Positions 50,330 through 64,000 of a stretch of 64,000 nucleotides of DNA are shown piece after piece (position 1 is the first letter of the stretch; each line of letters starts with the position of its first letter). This stretch comes from Larus michahellis. Taxonomy: Eukaryota > Chordata > Aves > Charadriiformes > Laridae. The stretch is from positions 687,001-751,000 of the forward strand of contig NC_133903.1 of the NCBI RefSeq assembly GCF_964199755.1, given 5' to 3'. A program made the translations under genes and the position numbers. The notes beneath the pieces were generated by a model. It made no database searches. It was given only the letters and a program-made list of their open reading frames with translations, and was not told the origin of the DNA.

Positions 50330-50480
50330 TAGACAATATGTTCAGAGAGGAGGAGCAGTGGGGAAGGAGAGATCTGAAGCACAGGGATTAGGTAATTTGG
50401 CTGCTGTTCCACAGAAAGTATCAGAACTGGGAGTGGAACCCATACTTCCTTTATTTTTGGACCTGTGCCTCTTTCCCAAT
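50330..50480 (+). mobile_element. MIR-like SINE tail remnant in LMTK2 intron 1
   Basis: GAAGCACAGGGATTAGGTAATTTGGC and TATCAGAACTGGGAGTGGAACCC match the order gaggcacagagaggttaagtaacttgcc and cagagctgggatttgaaccc of MIR elements. It is diverged but clearer than the other copies in this window. Confidence 0.5.
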
Positions 50481-53400
50481 CATTTTTCTTGAGAAGAGCG
50501 TTTCTGAATTGTTCATAAGTTATTCCCTCCATCTGCCTTCTTTGTGGTCTTTCTTCTTACTTTCTATAAAAGTAAACTGCTGAAAAAGAGAAAACTGACA
50601 GTCAAACCTGTATTTCCTTTGTGACTGAATGATAGTTTTCTCATTTATGAATTACTTGAAGTTTGTCCAAATAACATTAACTTCTCTTTAAATTGTAAGG
50701 TAAGACAGCAGAATTGGTTTTGTGTGGGGGTCTGTTCCGTCTTGTCTGTGTCTTACTTTTCCTGAAATGCTGTTAATTTTTCTGTTTAAAGATAGATGTC
50801 AATGTCTGCATCCAGTGTTCTCTTTTTTCTTTTTTTTTTTTTTTAAAATAAAAATTCCCCTTTGTTATCAGGACTATGTTATGTACCTTACGAAGGTGGG
50901 AGATCAAAACATAACTTCCATGACACTGGTAAAAAGCTTCGCACTCAGAATGAAAAGTTGATTGGACAAAATGCAGGAGACAGTATTAAGATGTTGGTGC
51001 TTTTTTGATTATTGTTTTTTCAAAAGCTGAATCAGGTATGTTAAGTGCAGTACTGCTAAGAGAAGTACTTATGTTGTAATATAGGACTAACACAAAATTA
51101 ATGAGGTATGGTAATTTTATATTGTCTCTGGTTATAATTTTAACCCAAAGTATGTATACATGGGATGTGATCTGAAGTTTAGCAAACTGCCAAATTCTGT
51201 CATGGAAAACACAGTGTACTCCAGGAAATGAAACTACTGCTTTCTACTGTATCTTTGCCCATAATAAGAAGCAATGCATTTGGCTTATTTTATTGACAGT
51301 TATTTAGTATTTAAACCTTAAAGGCCTCTAAATGAACCTTTTCCCAGTTTCACTGGCATCACTTTTGCTGGGAAGACTTCCTACTGAATGAAATAGTGTG
51401 CGCAAATGGGTTTGTGTGCAACAGATTCTTCGTCTGCAACATGTCCTGTATCATCACCACAGCAGTAACCAGTTAGAAAGCTATGAGGACTTTTTTTTCC
51501 CCCCTTCATTTAAATAGCTTACCAGTGGATGACAATGAACCTTCTCTGTTGTACTAGGCAAATTTTATAACCAATCTAGAAGACAAAACCGTGATTTTAA
51601 TTTGCTGGGTTAAGAATCATGAGTTGTGTTTAAAAACAACTTCATGCATATTGTGAATTTCTCTCTCATATATCCCATGACAGGTTGCTTTGATTTCCTG
51701 TGCTGGGACTGGCAGGTGCTGATGGTCTCCGTTCTGGGCCTTGGCAGTTTTTCCAGTTCACTGTAATGCTCAGTCTGATACTTACAGGTTATAAACTTGT
51801 GAAGAATTTAATGGTCTTTTCATAAAATAATTAGTAACTGGTTTCAGAATTATTTCAGGATCCCACAGTTCTTCACCTAGCAAAAAGGGTTGCTTCTTTG
51901 ACAGCGGAGAAACATTTTGATGCATGTTGCCCTGAGCTTGTTATAGGAAAGGTGGGAGTCCACAGAAAAAGTAGGAAGATGTCTGTAGTAGTGGTAGTGA
52001 ACTCTGAGGAACAGTTCACGGAATATACCCCTAATAAATTAACTTCTCTTCCAGGGAGGAAGCTGGAAAGCAGGAAGTGCTGGGCAGGTTCTAGCAAGAC
52101 TAGGTTGGATTCCTTGTTCAAAAATGCTCCGTTTTGTGGAACTGCTGTGGAAGTATGCCAGACTGTGTGGCTGGGGAACTGTCAGGTTCTCAGGGCCTTC
52201 GTTGAGATGAAGGATGCTGCTCTTTTTAAGTGTGGCTTCATAGTGTTTGCAGATGAAGGCATGCATTGATGATGTGTTCTATATTTGTCTTGCCTTTTTG
52301 AGGTTATATTTCTGAACTCATGTAACTTTTTTTCTTTTCAACAATAAGGAGAAGAATCAAGGAAATGAGGCTTTAACTGTTCCCCTGGTGGGGTTCATAG
52401 CCATTACTGTAGAATGTAGGAAAAACAAGATGTTGAAGTTGCTAATAGCTAAAAATACTTTGACAGCTTAGATTTAATTTATTCTGTGAATGGAAAAGGA
52501 GGATACTGATATGTATCGTGATAGTTCTGAATTTAAGGTTTCACTTTATACTGGAGGTGAGAGGTGGGGGCAGGTCTACTGGAAAGTAGTTCATAGAATG
52601 AAGTGCTGTAGTTATTTTGAGCCTGTGGAGTATTAGTGATTTTACCTGAATGCATCGGGCTAAGATGACTTCCACTTCTAGTACTGTGTGGCTGAAATAA
52701 GGGCATTCGGGAACTACTCTTAAGTAGCAGTATTTTGCAGCCAAACATAGTGCATTATAATGTGACACGTCTGCTTTACTGTGCTAAAGCTTTGCATTTA
52801 CATTCAGGCTCTCTGTCCATTCTTCTGACTTGGATTTCCATACTCGCCATTAATTCAGCTGCCTCTCCAACAAAGCTGAGAATCCGAATCAGACAAAATA
52901 TTTCTATAGTCTCTGTGCTATGTGAAGTCTTTGCAAATACAAAGTAACAGGGACTCAAAAATATTTGTATTTTCCTGTAAAACTGGAGTAGGTGGTAGCA
53001 TTTTGTTGCAGGTGTGTTCAGTTTCATGCTTGTGATGAATTACATAGTCTGTTCAGTTGAATTGAGGCAGCTGGACTGGTGCCTACATGTTTTCTTGGTT
53101 TGTGCTGAGAACCTCAGCCTCGGGACTTCCCTGCTGGACCAGTTGGCTGTCACTGCAGTGAGTCCCTGCTGATGAGCTTGGTCGTGCACAGTCCAGGAAG
53201 GACGCTGAGGAATTGGTGTATAGACATGCATCTGGAGTACCTAGATGTTCATGCGGCTATATCTAGTGTAGTCAGCTGGCCATAGATGACAAGTTAGAAC
53301 TTTGAGATTAAGTCACTTTTTTTTTTTTAGTTGTTAAGATGAGCACTGTAGCACATATATACACTTGAGAAAATTGTTGCTTTTGAGTTGCTTTGGCTTG

Positions 53401-56400
53401 ATGTTTCACTTGGAGATCTGTCAGACTGGGGCCCAGTTGTGGTTGTGGCCTGTAGTTTGGTACAATGTAAAATATATGTGACACTTGCACATAATAAGAA
53501 AAGTGATTTTCTAAGCATATGCAAGTGAGCAACTCAGATCACTTGAAGTTAATAAAAATCTTGCTTTTAAAGTGGGGATTTTAATTAGTGGTATATGCTT
53601 TTCTTGGGAGTAGCCTATCTTTCCACCCCCTTTCAAGCACTAAAGTTGTTTACTTGTCTCTAGATTTCTTTTTCTAAGTTCTGTCCCAGATGCCTAATAA
53701 TTGTAGAGCTAGAGCTGCGGAAGTGTCTTTTATCTTTTGTTTCTACCTGTGAGATTGTGACTCTTGAGGTAAGAAGCCAAGCCTGCTCCTTGGCCTGCAG
53801 GGATGTTCCATGCAAGGCTTTGTTCACAGCCTTGGTCTGTTCTCTGTGCCTCTGGCTGCCGAGTGTCTGGACTTTGCTACAGCTAAAGCCGTCCTTAGAG
53901 GAGGAGGGCGTTTTCTGAGGTCGTTTCTCACATCTTGAATGCTTGGGTGTATTTGGTAATTCTCAGGTATTGTTGCAGCCTATTAAGATAGCACTGATTG
54001 GAGACAGTCTAAAGGTACATTGTCGTCAGCATCAGGTGCAGGTCATTGGTTTGAAGGCGCCCATTAGTTAGTGCTGATTTTGCCCCAGATCCTGTATAAA
54101 AAAAGGAATTTGTGTTACATAGCGAGATCCAGCATTCTATTTGAAGAGCACAGAAGACAAAGTTGTATTTTGGGGGGCTACTGAACAGCTGTCAGGCAAA
54201 TTTGAATAGCAGTAATTTCTGGACGCTCGCCGTAGTCTGGTTTGAGTCACTACCCACGCTGGACAGACACCCTCGGTCGGGATAACGCCAGGCGCTGCAG
54301 AAATAGTTCTCTCTTTCAGTCCTAATGCTCCAGTTCTGCAGCAGCAGGACAGCACATGGTGTGCTGGAGCCTTCCTTAGGTTTTATTTTGGGTCTGCCTT
54401 TCTATTTGGTGTGTGCATCCAGTACCTGGGGCTCGATATGGCTCTGGATATAATTTGCAACAGCTTCCATGCTTTTATCGCTGTGTATACACTCTTTGTT
54501 TTCACTGTACTGCTGCTATGAAAGGTCTCGAGCAGCATCAGTGATAGCAGAAGCATCCTGTAGACACTTCTATAATCAGAAATGTACAAAGCATGTCAGG
54601 ATAGCTGTTCCAATCTACGTGTGTAGTTCAAGCACAACCAGTAGCAAGGCATTGTGCCACATACAGCTTAGGCAAGGTGATGGTGTGAGGCGAGTTAGGT
54701 CAGTGAATTGTCTTTTGGGGGATTTCCAGTATGAAATGCTGGTACAAAGTAACACCTTGTCCAACACTACTACACTCAGAAAAGTTTCCTTAATGGTAAG
54801 GAAACATCACTGTGGTGACTTAAGTGATGTGACGTTTTTAGGACTACCTTTGCACCCTGAGACTTCTTTGGTACAAAAGAGGTGTAGAAAATTTTAACAG
54901 TAGGCTTTTGAGTGCTGGCTTTTAAGCTTTTAGTCTGTAGATCAGATCCAGTTCTCCAAAATCAGTCGTTCATCCTATGGCCTGTTCTTCTTCCAAGGGA
55001 TCCTTTGCCTGTGAACAGGGATGAGAAATAGAGCTGAATAAGCTCTTTTGGCAAAATGCTGCTGCTTGCTTTCTTTCCCACACTTCTTAACCCAGTCGTA
55101 CATTGGAGCTGGAAATGCATCTACTGTAAAATCAAGATTCTAGAAAGTCTCGTCACAGGAAGATTGCATGTATGGATTCCTTTTACACCAACAGAAAGAA
55201 ATTAGTCTCTTCAAAACCTGTATATCTTAATAGATTGTATTCCTGTCAAATGTGAGAAAGAGGTACTGATGTTTTTGTTTCCATGCTGCAAGTACTTCTG
55301 ATGGTTTGAGATACCATGATGTATAATCTTCTCATGCTTCTTTAAATGATTGTGGTCTGCTCTGTCTAAAAAAAGTCTACAACTCCTGTGCCTCACTGTT
55401 GGAGAAATGATGTAGCAGATGAGAACATACTGTACTTGAGCAGGAATTAATTGACAAAACCAACATCTAGCAGTATAGAATAGTGTGCTCTGCAGAATTT
55501 CTTATATACGTGTATATACATAGAGACACACACACTTAAGAATGAGGTGGTACCTTTACAAGATAATAATGCTACCCAGATTTTCCAGAAACACTGCCAT
55601 GAAGGTATAGGGTACATAATTATTCAACATGCATATTTTTTCCCTTGTCTTAAGATGCCTTCGTGCAGGCATGAGATTCTAACACTGAAACTTCAAACAG
55701 ATCTCACTTTGTAAACACTTGAAGTACTAGCCTATATTTAGTCCTTATTAAAATTGAGCAGTGTGCTGTTGTGTGAGTAATTCGTTGACATTACTGGGAA
55801 GACTCGGAAGGTAATAGAGTAAGGACAGAAATGTAAAACTAACCCCAGCTCACGGTTTTGCTAGTTACTGACTGTTCAGCCAGCACTCAGGGCAGGACAA
55901 ATGTTCGGGAAAAGAGAGGGTGGGAGCTGTGTTCTGAGGGAGCTGCACCGGGTGAGAAACCAGTGTTGCCTTAGGATATGTAGCCTGTGTCTCCCTGCCC
56001 TGTAGAAGCTCACTTGAAGCACACTCTAAAAGTATTTAGGGGGAGCATGGGATAAAAGAGTTTGAAAAGCGTTGGCTTAGATTGCAGGATAGGCTTGTAT
56101 TCTTTGTAAGGACAAATGGGAGGACTGAGATAATTTGCCAAGGATTGTTAACGTACGGAGTTATGCATCCGGTTGGGATATGAAGTAGCTGATATTTCTT
56201 CTTGAAAGTATTGTAACTTGTTGCATAGAACAGTAATGATTTCAGGGACACGTGTCTGCAAAACACATTCAACTATGAAACTGGCTTTTGTCACTGTAGA
56301 ACTATATCCAGAACACACGGTGGGTGGGAGGGCTGTGTCAGAGGCATTTTTTATTGCTTATGGGGAAAAACTCTGTAGGAAATTGCCGCTTGCTGTCTTC

Positions 56401-57471
56401 ATTACCCCTACTTCTGATGATTATCTGTTGTAATAAAGAAGAAAATCTGGTGGTTTTTCAAAACAATTGTCTGTGCACATGTGTTGGCCTTTAATCCTAC
56501 CCACCTCCCTCATAAGGGACTTAAAATAATAGAGTTCTAGGATAGTACAGGGATTGTAATGGACAAGTTTAGTAGAGGGGTGAAATGTTTGAATTTCTAT
56601 CTAGAAGAATGTAGTAACAGAGGAGCCTGTATGTGACTTTTCATTTTATTTTATTTTTTTCTTCTACTATCTCTAGAAGTCTTGTCATCTTACTTGCATC
56701 TCTCTAAGCGTGAGACTTTGATTTAGGCCATATAACACAATTCAGATGTAGACAGGAAATAGTTTCATTGACAAACTGTTAATTAACAAACTGTATTCAG
56801 TAAGATTAAATACAAGTGTGCATAAGTAACTTGGACAGCTGTAACTTTAAGTCCTTATGAGTTGTTTTTTTTTCTTGAGACTATGTCTAGTAATTAGGAT
56901 TTTCCGTAGTTGTAGGGAAGAAGGGAAAATAAAATCAGGTGATAAAGTGCTTTTGCATAAAGATACATTTGTAATATCCGTACTGAGGGTTACTTCTGTT
57001 AGTTATGCAAACTTTGCATTATCCAATGTAAGGGTAGTAATAATGTCATGAGAGGACAGGCTTTTGAAATAACTCTCTACAATTAATAAAATTTTCAATA
57101 GTTTATTCCAGATTATTTTTATTGTTTTAAAACTTTAAACATTTGTATTTTCTTTGAATGGCAATAAGCACTAAAAAGCTGAAAGCTGAAAAGTTCAGGT
57201 ATAAAGTGAGAACCTCATTAAAATCCCTTAAGGAGTGTTATTTATGTCTGTGCTTAGGGATTTGCTCAATGAAGGAACATTTCCAGTCTCTGCTTGGAAT
57301 ACTTTGGGCATTTGGAAAAAGTTTCAGCTTTCATTCCGGTGCTGGCGTTGTGCTGAGGACACCAAGTCAATGAAAGGCATCAGATCTGGGGAATGTTTCT
57401 TCTTATTGTACTGGTAATGGTCATTCAAATCAAAGGGCTAACTGGAATTTGAGTGCCTCTCATCCTAAAAG

Positions 57472-57475
<4 letters not shown>

Positions 57476-57502
<27 letters not shown>
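57476..57502. repeat. 27-base T homopolymer
   Basis: An uninterrupted T run on the plus strand in LMTK2 intron 1. I see no poly(A) signal or coding remnant on the minus strand next to it that would mark a processed retrocopy. Its length is likely variable or misread in sequencing. Confidence 0.95.
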
Positions 57503-60500
57503 GGAGAATGTCTGAAGTGCCGACAACACTCCTGCAGAACTTGTGTTAAGTTTTTGTTTGCTTGTGTTGTGTCTTAGTTGAAGGTTGGTGGTGGTTTGAA
57601 TGCAGTTCTAATACAGTATTTTAAAGCCTATTGTAATACAGCATTGCACAACTAGATGATGGCATAGCACACATTTCTGCTGAAACTCATTCTCAAAAAT
57701 TCCGCTGTTCTTTGCCTCAGTTGTTAAATGGAGCATAGCAGGAAAAAACTGAGATGACGGGAATGCAGTAACTAATGGAATGCGCTCTTGGGTTGGTTTT
57801 GGTTTTGTGGATTACAGGAGTTGCAATGCATGTTGTGCTTCACCTTGTCATAAAATCAGATATTACACAATAGATGTGTCTAAAATTGTTTTGAATTTGT
57901 TTTAGTATTCTACCTGTTACCCATGGGCCTTTAGAATGTACAGGCCTGACTGTATCTGTATTGGTTTTGCGCCTATTACTAGCAAACCTCTGAAGATTTC
58001 TGGGAGTAAATAAATGCAGGAGGAGAAACCCTTTGTGAGGAAAAGATAATGATCTGAATCTGAGTTGAGAAGAGCTGTGTATGAGTCAAGAACACTTTCC
58101 CACTTAATTGGTAGCATAGGGAGGAATTACAGCATTATTTAGGAAAGTTGGGGTAGCTATTAAAATCATGTTTATCAAAACCACTGCAAATTAGGGTGAT
58201 AGCAGTGATAGTACACTTCTTAATCTGGTTATGTTAATATCCATTAACCTCAGAGTAAGTAAACTGATCAAGTTTATGGAAGATAGCATGGAAGTAGCTC
58301 AGGAGCAAAGTTAGATTTGGTTGTTCATTGGTATTTTAAAGGCTGCTCTGTTCCCACTTGGTGTTGTAAAGTAACATCTCGGTTCATGATCATATAGTTT
58401 GAGGGTGTCCAAGAGGCAGTTTAAGTGACTGCTGTGATGCTGGATTTGTGCTTGAAATCATTAGAGCCATTAGTGCGGAACTGCCATTTATATAGCTGCT
58501 CTCAAAAGAAAAGAGGCTCTTGCTTATGCGATGGGACCGTTGTCGCGTAGCAACTGCTGTGCTGAGAGCTTCAAATCAGATGCTCCCTTGAAGTTCACAG
58601 TGCCCTAATAATGCTTAATTTATCTGGGCCCTGCACTGCCTTTATCACACCCGTGAATGTCTTTTAGCAGTGTACTCAGTAGTGTCTGTCATGTATATTT
58701 ATTTTTTTTCCCCCAAGCTTAGCATTGTGTGGTGTCGTGCGTTTTTTATCCCAATTTCCTGAAGGCTGAGACCTTAATAATGTGATTAATGACATTGGAC
58801 CAACTTGGAGAGGGTCAGAGTTCAAGTGTCATGACCTTTCATAGTCTGGCAGTAGCAGGGGCCCAGGCCTGTTCCCCCTCATGGATACAGACGGCTGGCC
58901 CCGCATCCTTCTGCGTGGTGGCTGCCGCTGCTTGGCAGGTGGCTGTGGCTCTTGGCTAATGGGAGCAAAGGAAGCCACGGGTGGATGACATACATGGCTG
59001 TCTGAGAGTACTGGGCGCAGGCTGGGAAATTGGGTAGGGAAGGAAACCAGTTCTAGCAAGAAACAAACTGTGTTTGCTTAGTTGTTGCATTTGGGAGTCA
59101 GTGGACTATCTTTTGAAGAAAGTAGACTTGAAAGAAAGTTAGGAACGTGTAGAGAATCCTGACCTATATAAACTGCCCTGAAATATATTTTGTATGAAAA
59201 TAGCATGCTTCAACAGGTGGAAGAATGTTACTAGATACTGAAGTGTATGTTCTCAAGTCTATACTTGATCCTGAGAATGCCAGTGCAATTTATCATCATT
59301 GTTTTTTCAGTGAGCGTGTTCATGTACTTGCCTGCACACAGGGTTTGACTGCAGGTATGCTGTGCTCAAATTTAGGCATTAGTGTAAAACTTGCTTATGA
59401 AATGGCAGTCTTCAGAGGTGCTGAAGAATCTGGTTCAGTAACTGTTAATTAAATACCTGCCTTGGCCAGGGCTTTGACTTGTTTATGATACCATGTGCTT
59501 GTTAAGAGTGGGTAAATAACAGCATAAAATCAGTATTTAATACTGTAAGGCTTTGAAAAAAGACCTTATTTTCTGTCTTGATAATTTAGGATCATCTTGG
59601 TGCCATTTTGAGATGGAACGTTTACTAGCACAGAGTTCTTTGTAAAGCATTCTGTTGTGTTAACCTTGCAGTAACACATATAGTAACACAGACACGCTGC
59701 ATCTCCTGCTTGTTTTAATATAGTAGTGGGATAATCCAGGCCTCTTCCTCCTGCTTGAGTAGTTTGGATATAACAGACCGAAGTACTCTAGACTGTTTGC
59801 ATTAGCTGACAGGAAGCCTTATACTGTTGGCATTTTATATATCGTATTTTGGGGGTGTTTTGCAGTTCCTTTCCTAAAGAACAGATTCTGACTTCTGGAT
59901 AGATATTAAGTTGTAGTAGGTTGTTACTGCGTAGGGTTACATTAAATACAGTAGGTTTGTAAACTGAGATGATATACTGAGTAAATTTATTAAGTTCTCT
60001 ACTTTAGAATCTATTATGTTAAGGTTCTTAACTTCTGCATTCATTATGAAATTGTGAGATGTTTACTGGATTTTATCTAGCTTTAGATTAAAATTAATTA
60101 AATCTACAATGTATTTTAACAGAGTTCTTTTATTAAAGAAAACTGCTTTCTGCAATGACTGTATAAAATGGTCCTCTGCATTTAATTTCTTTCTGATTGC
60201 TTTTTCGGTCAGGCTCTTATAATAGATAGCCGTCATTCCTTCATACTTTCACAATTTACAAACGAAAGGAGGTATTCAACATCTCCTACCTTTTCAGTTC
60301 CGAGTCATTTTACCAAGCTCTAGTGAATTAATCATTGGATGGAAATAGTTGAAGAATGCAAAAGAGGTTGTAGTGCAGCAGGTTTTTCAGCACTTTGTTG
60401 AACCCCAGTTCTCATCCTTAATCAGAGACTTCCATTACTGAATATGCATTTATGCAAGCTATTAAAATAACTTTACTTATAATAAATTTTAGCCCAGTTA

Positions 60501-61384
60501 TAGGTTGCCATCATTTTATACTTAATTTTACATTCATTTTTTTAAAAGTGCAGATTAAAAAATATCACTTATTAATTACTATGTGAGAGACTTGAAAGTT
60601 TATCCAAATAGAGACGATTCTGCAGTTCTTAGTAGGTAGCTCTTGTATGAGTCATCTGAAACGCTATTCTCTAAGTGTTGCAGAAACTTGCCCATGATAA
60701 TTGGTGTTTTTCTTGTATTAAAGCATCTTTTTATAACTTTGTCTGTGAAATTTGCCTGGTGCTTTTGGAAGCTTACGTGTCTTCTGTTGTCGTAATGAGC
60801 TGTCAATGGTTAGTTGCCTTTTCAGAGGTGATCTTTGCTTTCCTTTTTTTTTTTTTTTAAAAAAACCCAAAACAAACCAAAAAACAACTTCATTTCTGCT
60901 TCCAATTAATTGCTGTTAGTTCACACACTTTCTTTTCCTGGGAATTATAGAAGGGCTGTAAGGTTAGGAAGTAACATAATGAGCAGCAGGAATTTATTTA
61001 TTGTTTCTGTATTCATTCCAAGGTACTTAAAGGAGATATTTGCGTTATGGGGAAGAGGGTAATTTAGATGGCACACTTAGATTTTAGGCTTTATAAATGT
61101 GCAGTTTTCTTTACAGAAGGAATTCCAACCAAAATATGTTGCCTTTTTAATATAAAGTAGCTGAATACCCATGCAGTGTATCTAACACATACAGTAGCAG
61201 CTTGTGATTGTTAGTGCCCGTTATGTCTCATTTTGAGTTAAGTAAACCAGAAAACTGGCATGAGACCACTGGGAGCTTGAATCCTCCTGGCTGGATTTGC
61301 TGTGATAACTTGTGGTTTCCTGGGGGGTCCCAAGTGGGATTTGAAGTGCCCGCATTGAAGTGAGCGTGGTAATGTTTCTGTAAA

Positions 61385-61545
61385 CACACGTCGTGGTCAC
61401 GCTGCTGTAGTTGTGATAGTCCAAGGGCACAGGAGGGCAGTTTGTAGGTAGAGATATCACCTTGTAGCAGACCAGCTAATATAATTACAACGGATGTACT
61501 TTCGGGTGCACAAGCCCTTGTCAGGTCTTGAAAAGAAGCAGTAAG
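61385..61545. mobile_element. Old amniote interspersed repeat (family not named)
   Basis: The blocks CTGTAGTTGTGATAGTCCAAGGG, GAGATATCACCTTGTAGCAGACCAGCTAATAT, ACTTTCGGGTGCACAAGCCCTTGTCAGGTCTTGAAAAG follow the order of a repeat I know from turtle and crocodile DNA (gtgtagttgtagccgtgtcggtcc, gatattttattggacca, ctttcgagcttacacagagctcttcttcaggtctggaaa). The match is partial and by eye. Confidence 0.5.
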
Positions 61546-64000
61546 ATCAAAAGTGGTAAAGCAAATTTTGAAGAATTGCTCCAAGTTTTGGTAGAGGCTG
61601 ATGAAAAAGACCTTCTAGAAGAAGCTGTGGTATTTGAAGGAGGGGAGGATGCTGATGAGAAGTGATAATGCTCGCCTCCTGTGGGGAGCAGAAGGACACT
61701 AAAATTCATGTTAGCCATGTGGGCATGAAAAAGGAGACGTTATAGTGTACTATAAAAACAAAATAAAAGTTTGCTAGCTTTTTTTTTTAGTGTTTTATAA
61801 ACTTGACAGCTGAGGTGCATTGTACCTCCCTGTTAAGGATCTGGTCTAAAGTTATTCTTGGAATAGTCTTTTAGGCAGTCTTTTAAGTCTTTACTAGCAG
61901 TCTTTTAAGACATGCTAGTAATGTATACTGTGAATACTAAAACATGCTCGCGGTGTCCCAGTTCATCGTGTAGTGATTGACTTCTGCTTGGCTAACTTTC
62001 CCAAATGCATCCAGTACACTGGGTGAAATGTTCTCGGGGGTTCAGGAGTCTTGCTTTCCTACTGGGAGGAATCTCTCTTTAATTGTGGTGATGTGTTCAT
62101 GGGTGCTTATTAGTCAGGGAAGATCTGCTTCTGTTCAGTGCATGGTCTGCAGTGAGTTGACTTCTCATGTCAGTGAAGTTGGTGGTGAAGGTGAGGAAGC
62201 TGTTTGGAAATTAAGTGAGGTGGGTTTGGAAAAATGTTACCTGGTAACATAAATGGTTACTTTTTTGTAGTAAAGCTATCTCTAATTATTTGGTTTCAGT
62301 TAGATGTTCAAAGGAATCTTTTATATTTTATCTAAAGCTATATTATCTCTGTGTGTGTTTGTTACAGTAATTTAGCTAATGACTTCACAAAATGCTTATA
62401 TTTGTGGTTTAGGTTACTGAACATCTGAAGGAAGTAAACATAAATCAGCTAATCAGCTGTTACCTTTCTTTTTTTTTTCCATGTTGATGCTTACAGATGG
62501 AAAAATACATGGGTGTTACATAGAGGACTTGTTTTAAATGAATATAAATTGTTCTGTTGAGAGCCCTCTTCAGAATTTTGACTAAAAGGTGGTAAGCAGC
62601 CTCACACGGTGGTCTGTATTTGAACAATACATATTATCTAGAAATGGAGTATTCATGTTCTCTTATGAGGTTAGAATGGCAGAACTATTGTGGAAACTAG
62701 AAACAGTATCACTTCTTTGAAAACCTTCCTTTTTTGGTTAACTTTTATTGTTGTATAGATGAAATTCCTAATTTATTGTACAGAAAACCTGTGATCTTCT
62801 GAAAGTATGCTAACACTTTTTAAAGCAGTATTTTGATTATGTCAACCTACTCTTTACATGTAATTAGAATAAGTGATCAATCTGTGGAACGTGATGAAAA
62901 GCTGTAGCTTTTTTTCTGGAAATTTCTTAATTACTTCTTGCAGCTTTTTGAAGGTATAAGAGGTAGATGGACAAGTCAGTATGTCCCTTAACTAGTGGTC
63001 AACTTCTGATATTTCTGTATTTCTTTTTGAGGCTTCATTTATGCTGTATTCTGTTGCCAGACATTCCCACTGATACTCAGATGTTCCCAAAAAATCCAGT
63101 CAGTCTAAGTCACGTGACTTTGTTTAACTTTAACACCGATGTAATATCTAAATATATCTTACGCAGATATGGTCCAACTACTCTTCCAGTCCCTGTGGCG
63201 GTACCTCTTTAAAAGAAACAACAAGGCCAAACCTAAGATGTGTGCTGAGGTCTCCTAGGGAACTGCGTATCTTTGTTCTCAATTTAAGATGGAAATAGGG
63301 ATGAAAACATGTTTAATTCCCCTGGCAAAGATTTAAGACTTTTATAAACGCCATTTAAAGCTTTTGATCCTGTATGAGCAATAATAATCAGACTTAATCA
63401 TAGAAAATGTGTTGTAGAATGTTTCTATATAAAATTTTTGAAAATTATTTGGAAGTGTGTTTACAAAGTGGTTGGGGATCATGTCTAAAATTCTCGAAAT
63501 GGAGACAAATCACCTAATGAATCACAAGAAATAGAAATTGGGGTGATCCAATTAGACCCACTGTACTTATGAAAGCAACTTGTATATTTGGCAGACTGCC
63601 ATGAATGCAGATGGTACTATCTTTAGTAATATATTTTAAATTTGTATGCGGTTTAAGTGAGGATTTCTTCTAGCTGCCTTTTATCTCAGGGCAGTTGTTT
63701 TGCCTCGTGGGAGATGTCTTCAAAACGACCAGATTTCTAATATCTGTGCTTAGACATCTGTATAAATTAGTTGACTTAAACAGAATCCTGAGGCTTGGGA
63801 CTATCCCTGTTCATCACCTACTTTGGTAAGTCATGTTGGCTGTGGCCTCTTAGCTTGGATCAAGTAAATCCAGAATGCTGCAGGCAGGTGGCACGGCATA
63901 GGTAGAATTTACCAGTCTGTCTTTTCTGTTCAGTTTTCTCTTACTTGTGGTCCTGTCCACACAGCTAAATGTTCAAATGACATCTTTTAAATAAATGCAG

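Larger units (their letters stand above)
49506..64000 (+). other. LMTK2: LMTK2 intron 1 (continues past the window)
   Basis: No later LMTK2 exon was found. I looked for the second transmembrane segment (a run like FVILCVCSLIILIVLI) and for kinase motifs and saw none. The first 150 bases are still CpG- and G-rich, with four G-runs at 49534-49564 that fit a G-quadruplex pattern. The rest is AT-rich with an old MIR-like piece near 50.4 kb, a 27-base T run at 57476-57502, an old repeat near 61.4 kb and short T/A tracts. A large first intron is usual for this gene. Confidence 0.6.

Overview
The window is bird nuclear DNA. It has interrupted vertebrate genes with GT-AG introns, CR1 retroposon ends carrying the avian ATTCTGTG-type tail, old amniote repeat remnants, CpG islands, and a complete gene for avian thymic hormone (ATH), a beta-parvalbumin known from birds. 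From memory the ATH protein differs from chicken ATH at about four of 109 residues, so this is probably a bird other than the reference chicken. I cannot name the species.

Left part (about 3.3-17 kb): two complete beta-parvalbumin genes lie head-to-tail on the minus strand. Each has four coding exons of exactly 61, 133, 110 and 26 bp and encodes 109 residues with intact CD and EF calcium loops. The one at 12108-14809 is ATH. The one at 3354-5624 matches neither ATH nor oncomodulin/CPV3 as I remember them and looks like the muscle beta-parvalbumin of fish and amphibians. Its upstream DNA has a TATA box, an M-CAT motif and a perfect MEF2 site. The ATH gene has its own TATA box, a non-coding first exon and a cluster of GATA motifs.

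Middle part (about 17-48.9 kb): I see no convincing protein-coding gene. It holds old repeats, including a decayed CR1 ORF2 of about 2 kb at 35.5-37.4 kb in which endonuclease and reverse-transcriptase motifs can still be read. A GC-rich island at 31.97-32.18 kb runs into a 1.2-kb minisatellite made of 20- and 21-bp units.

Right part (48.9-64 kb): a second CpG island contains a 118-bp near-perfect palindrome, ETS/YY1 promoter motifs and a first coding exon on the plus strand (49355-49505). I assign that exon to LMTK2 from its signal peptide and from the OCM2-LMTK2 linkage known in human. A perfect TISU element starts a 9-codon upstream ORF before it. The rest of the window, 49506 to the end, reads as LMTK2 intron 1.

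The two parvalbumins are cytosolic calcium buffers. LMTK2 is an unrelated membrane-anchored kinase linked only by position. No wholly new system was found. The best leads are the fish-type parvalbumin with its muscle-like promoter, the palindrome and TISU uORF at the LMTK2 promoter, and the CpG-island minisatellite.
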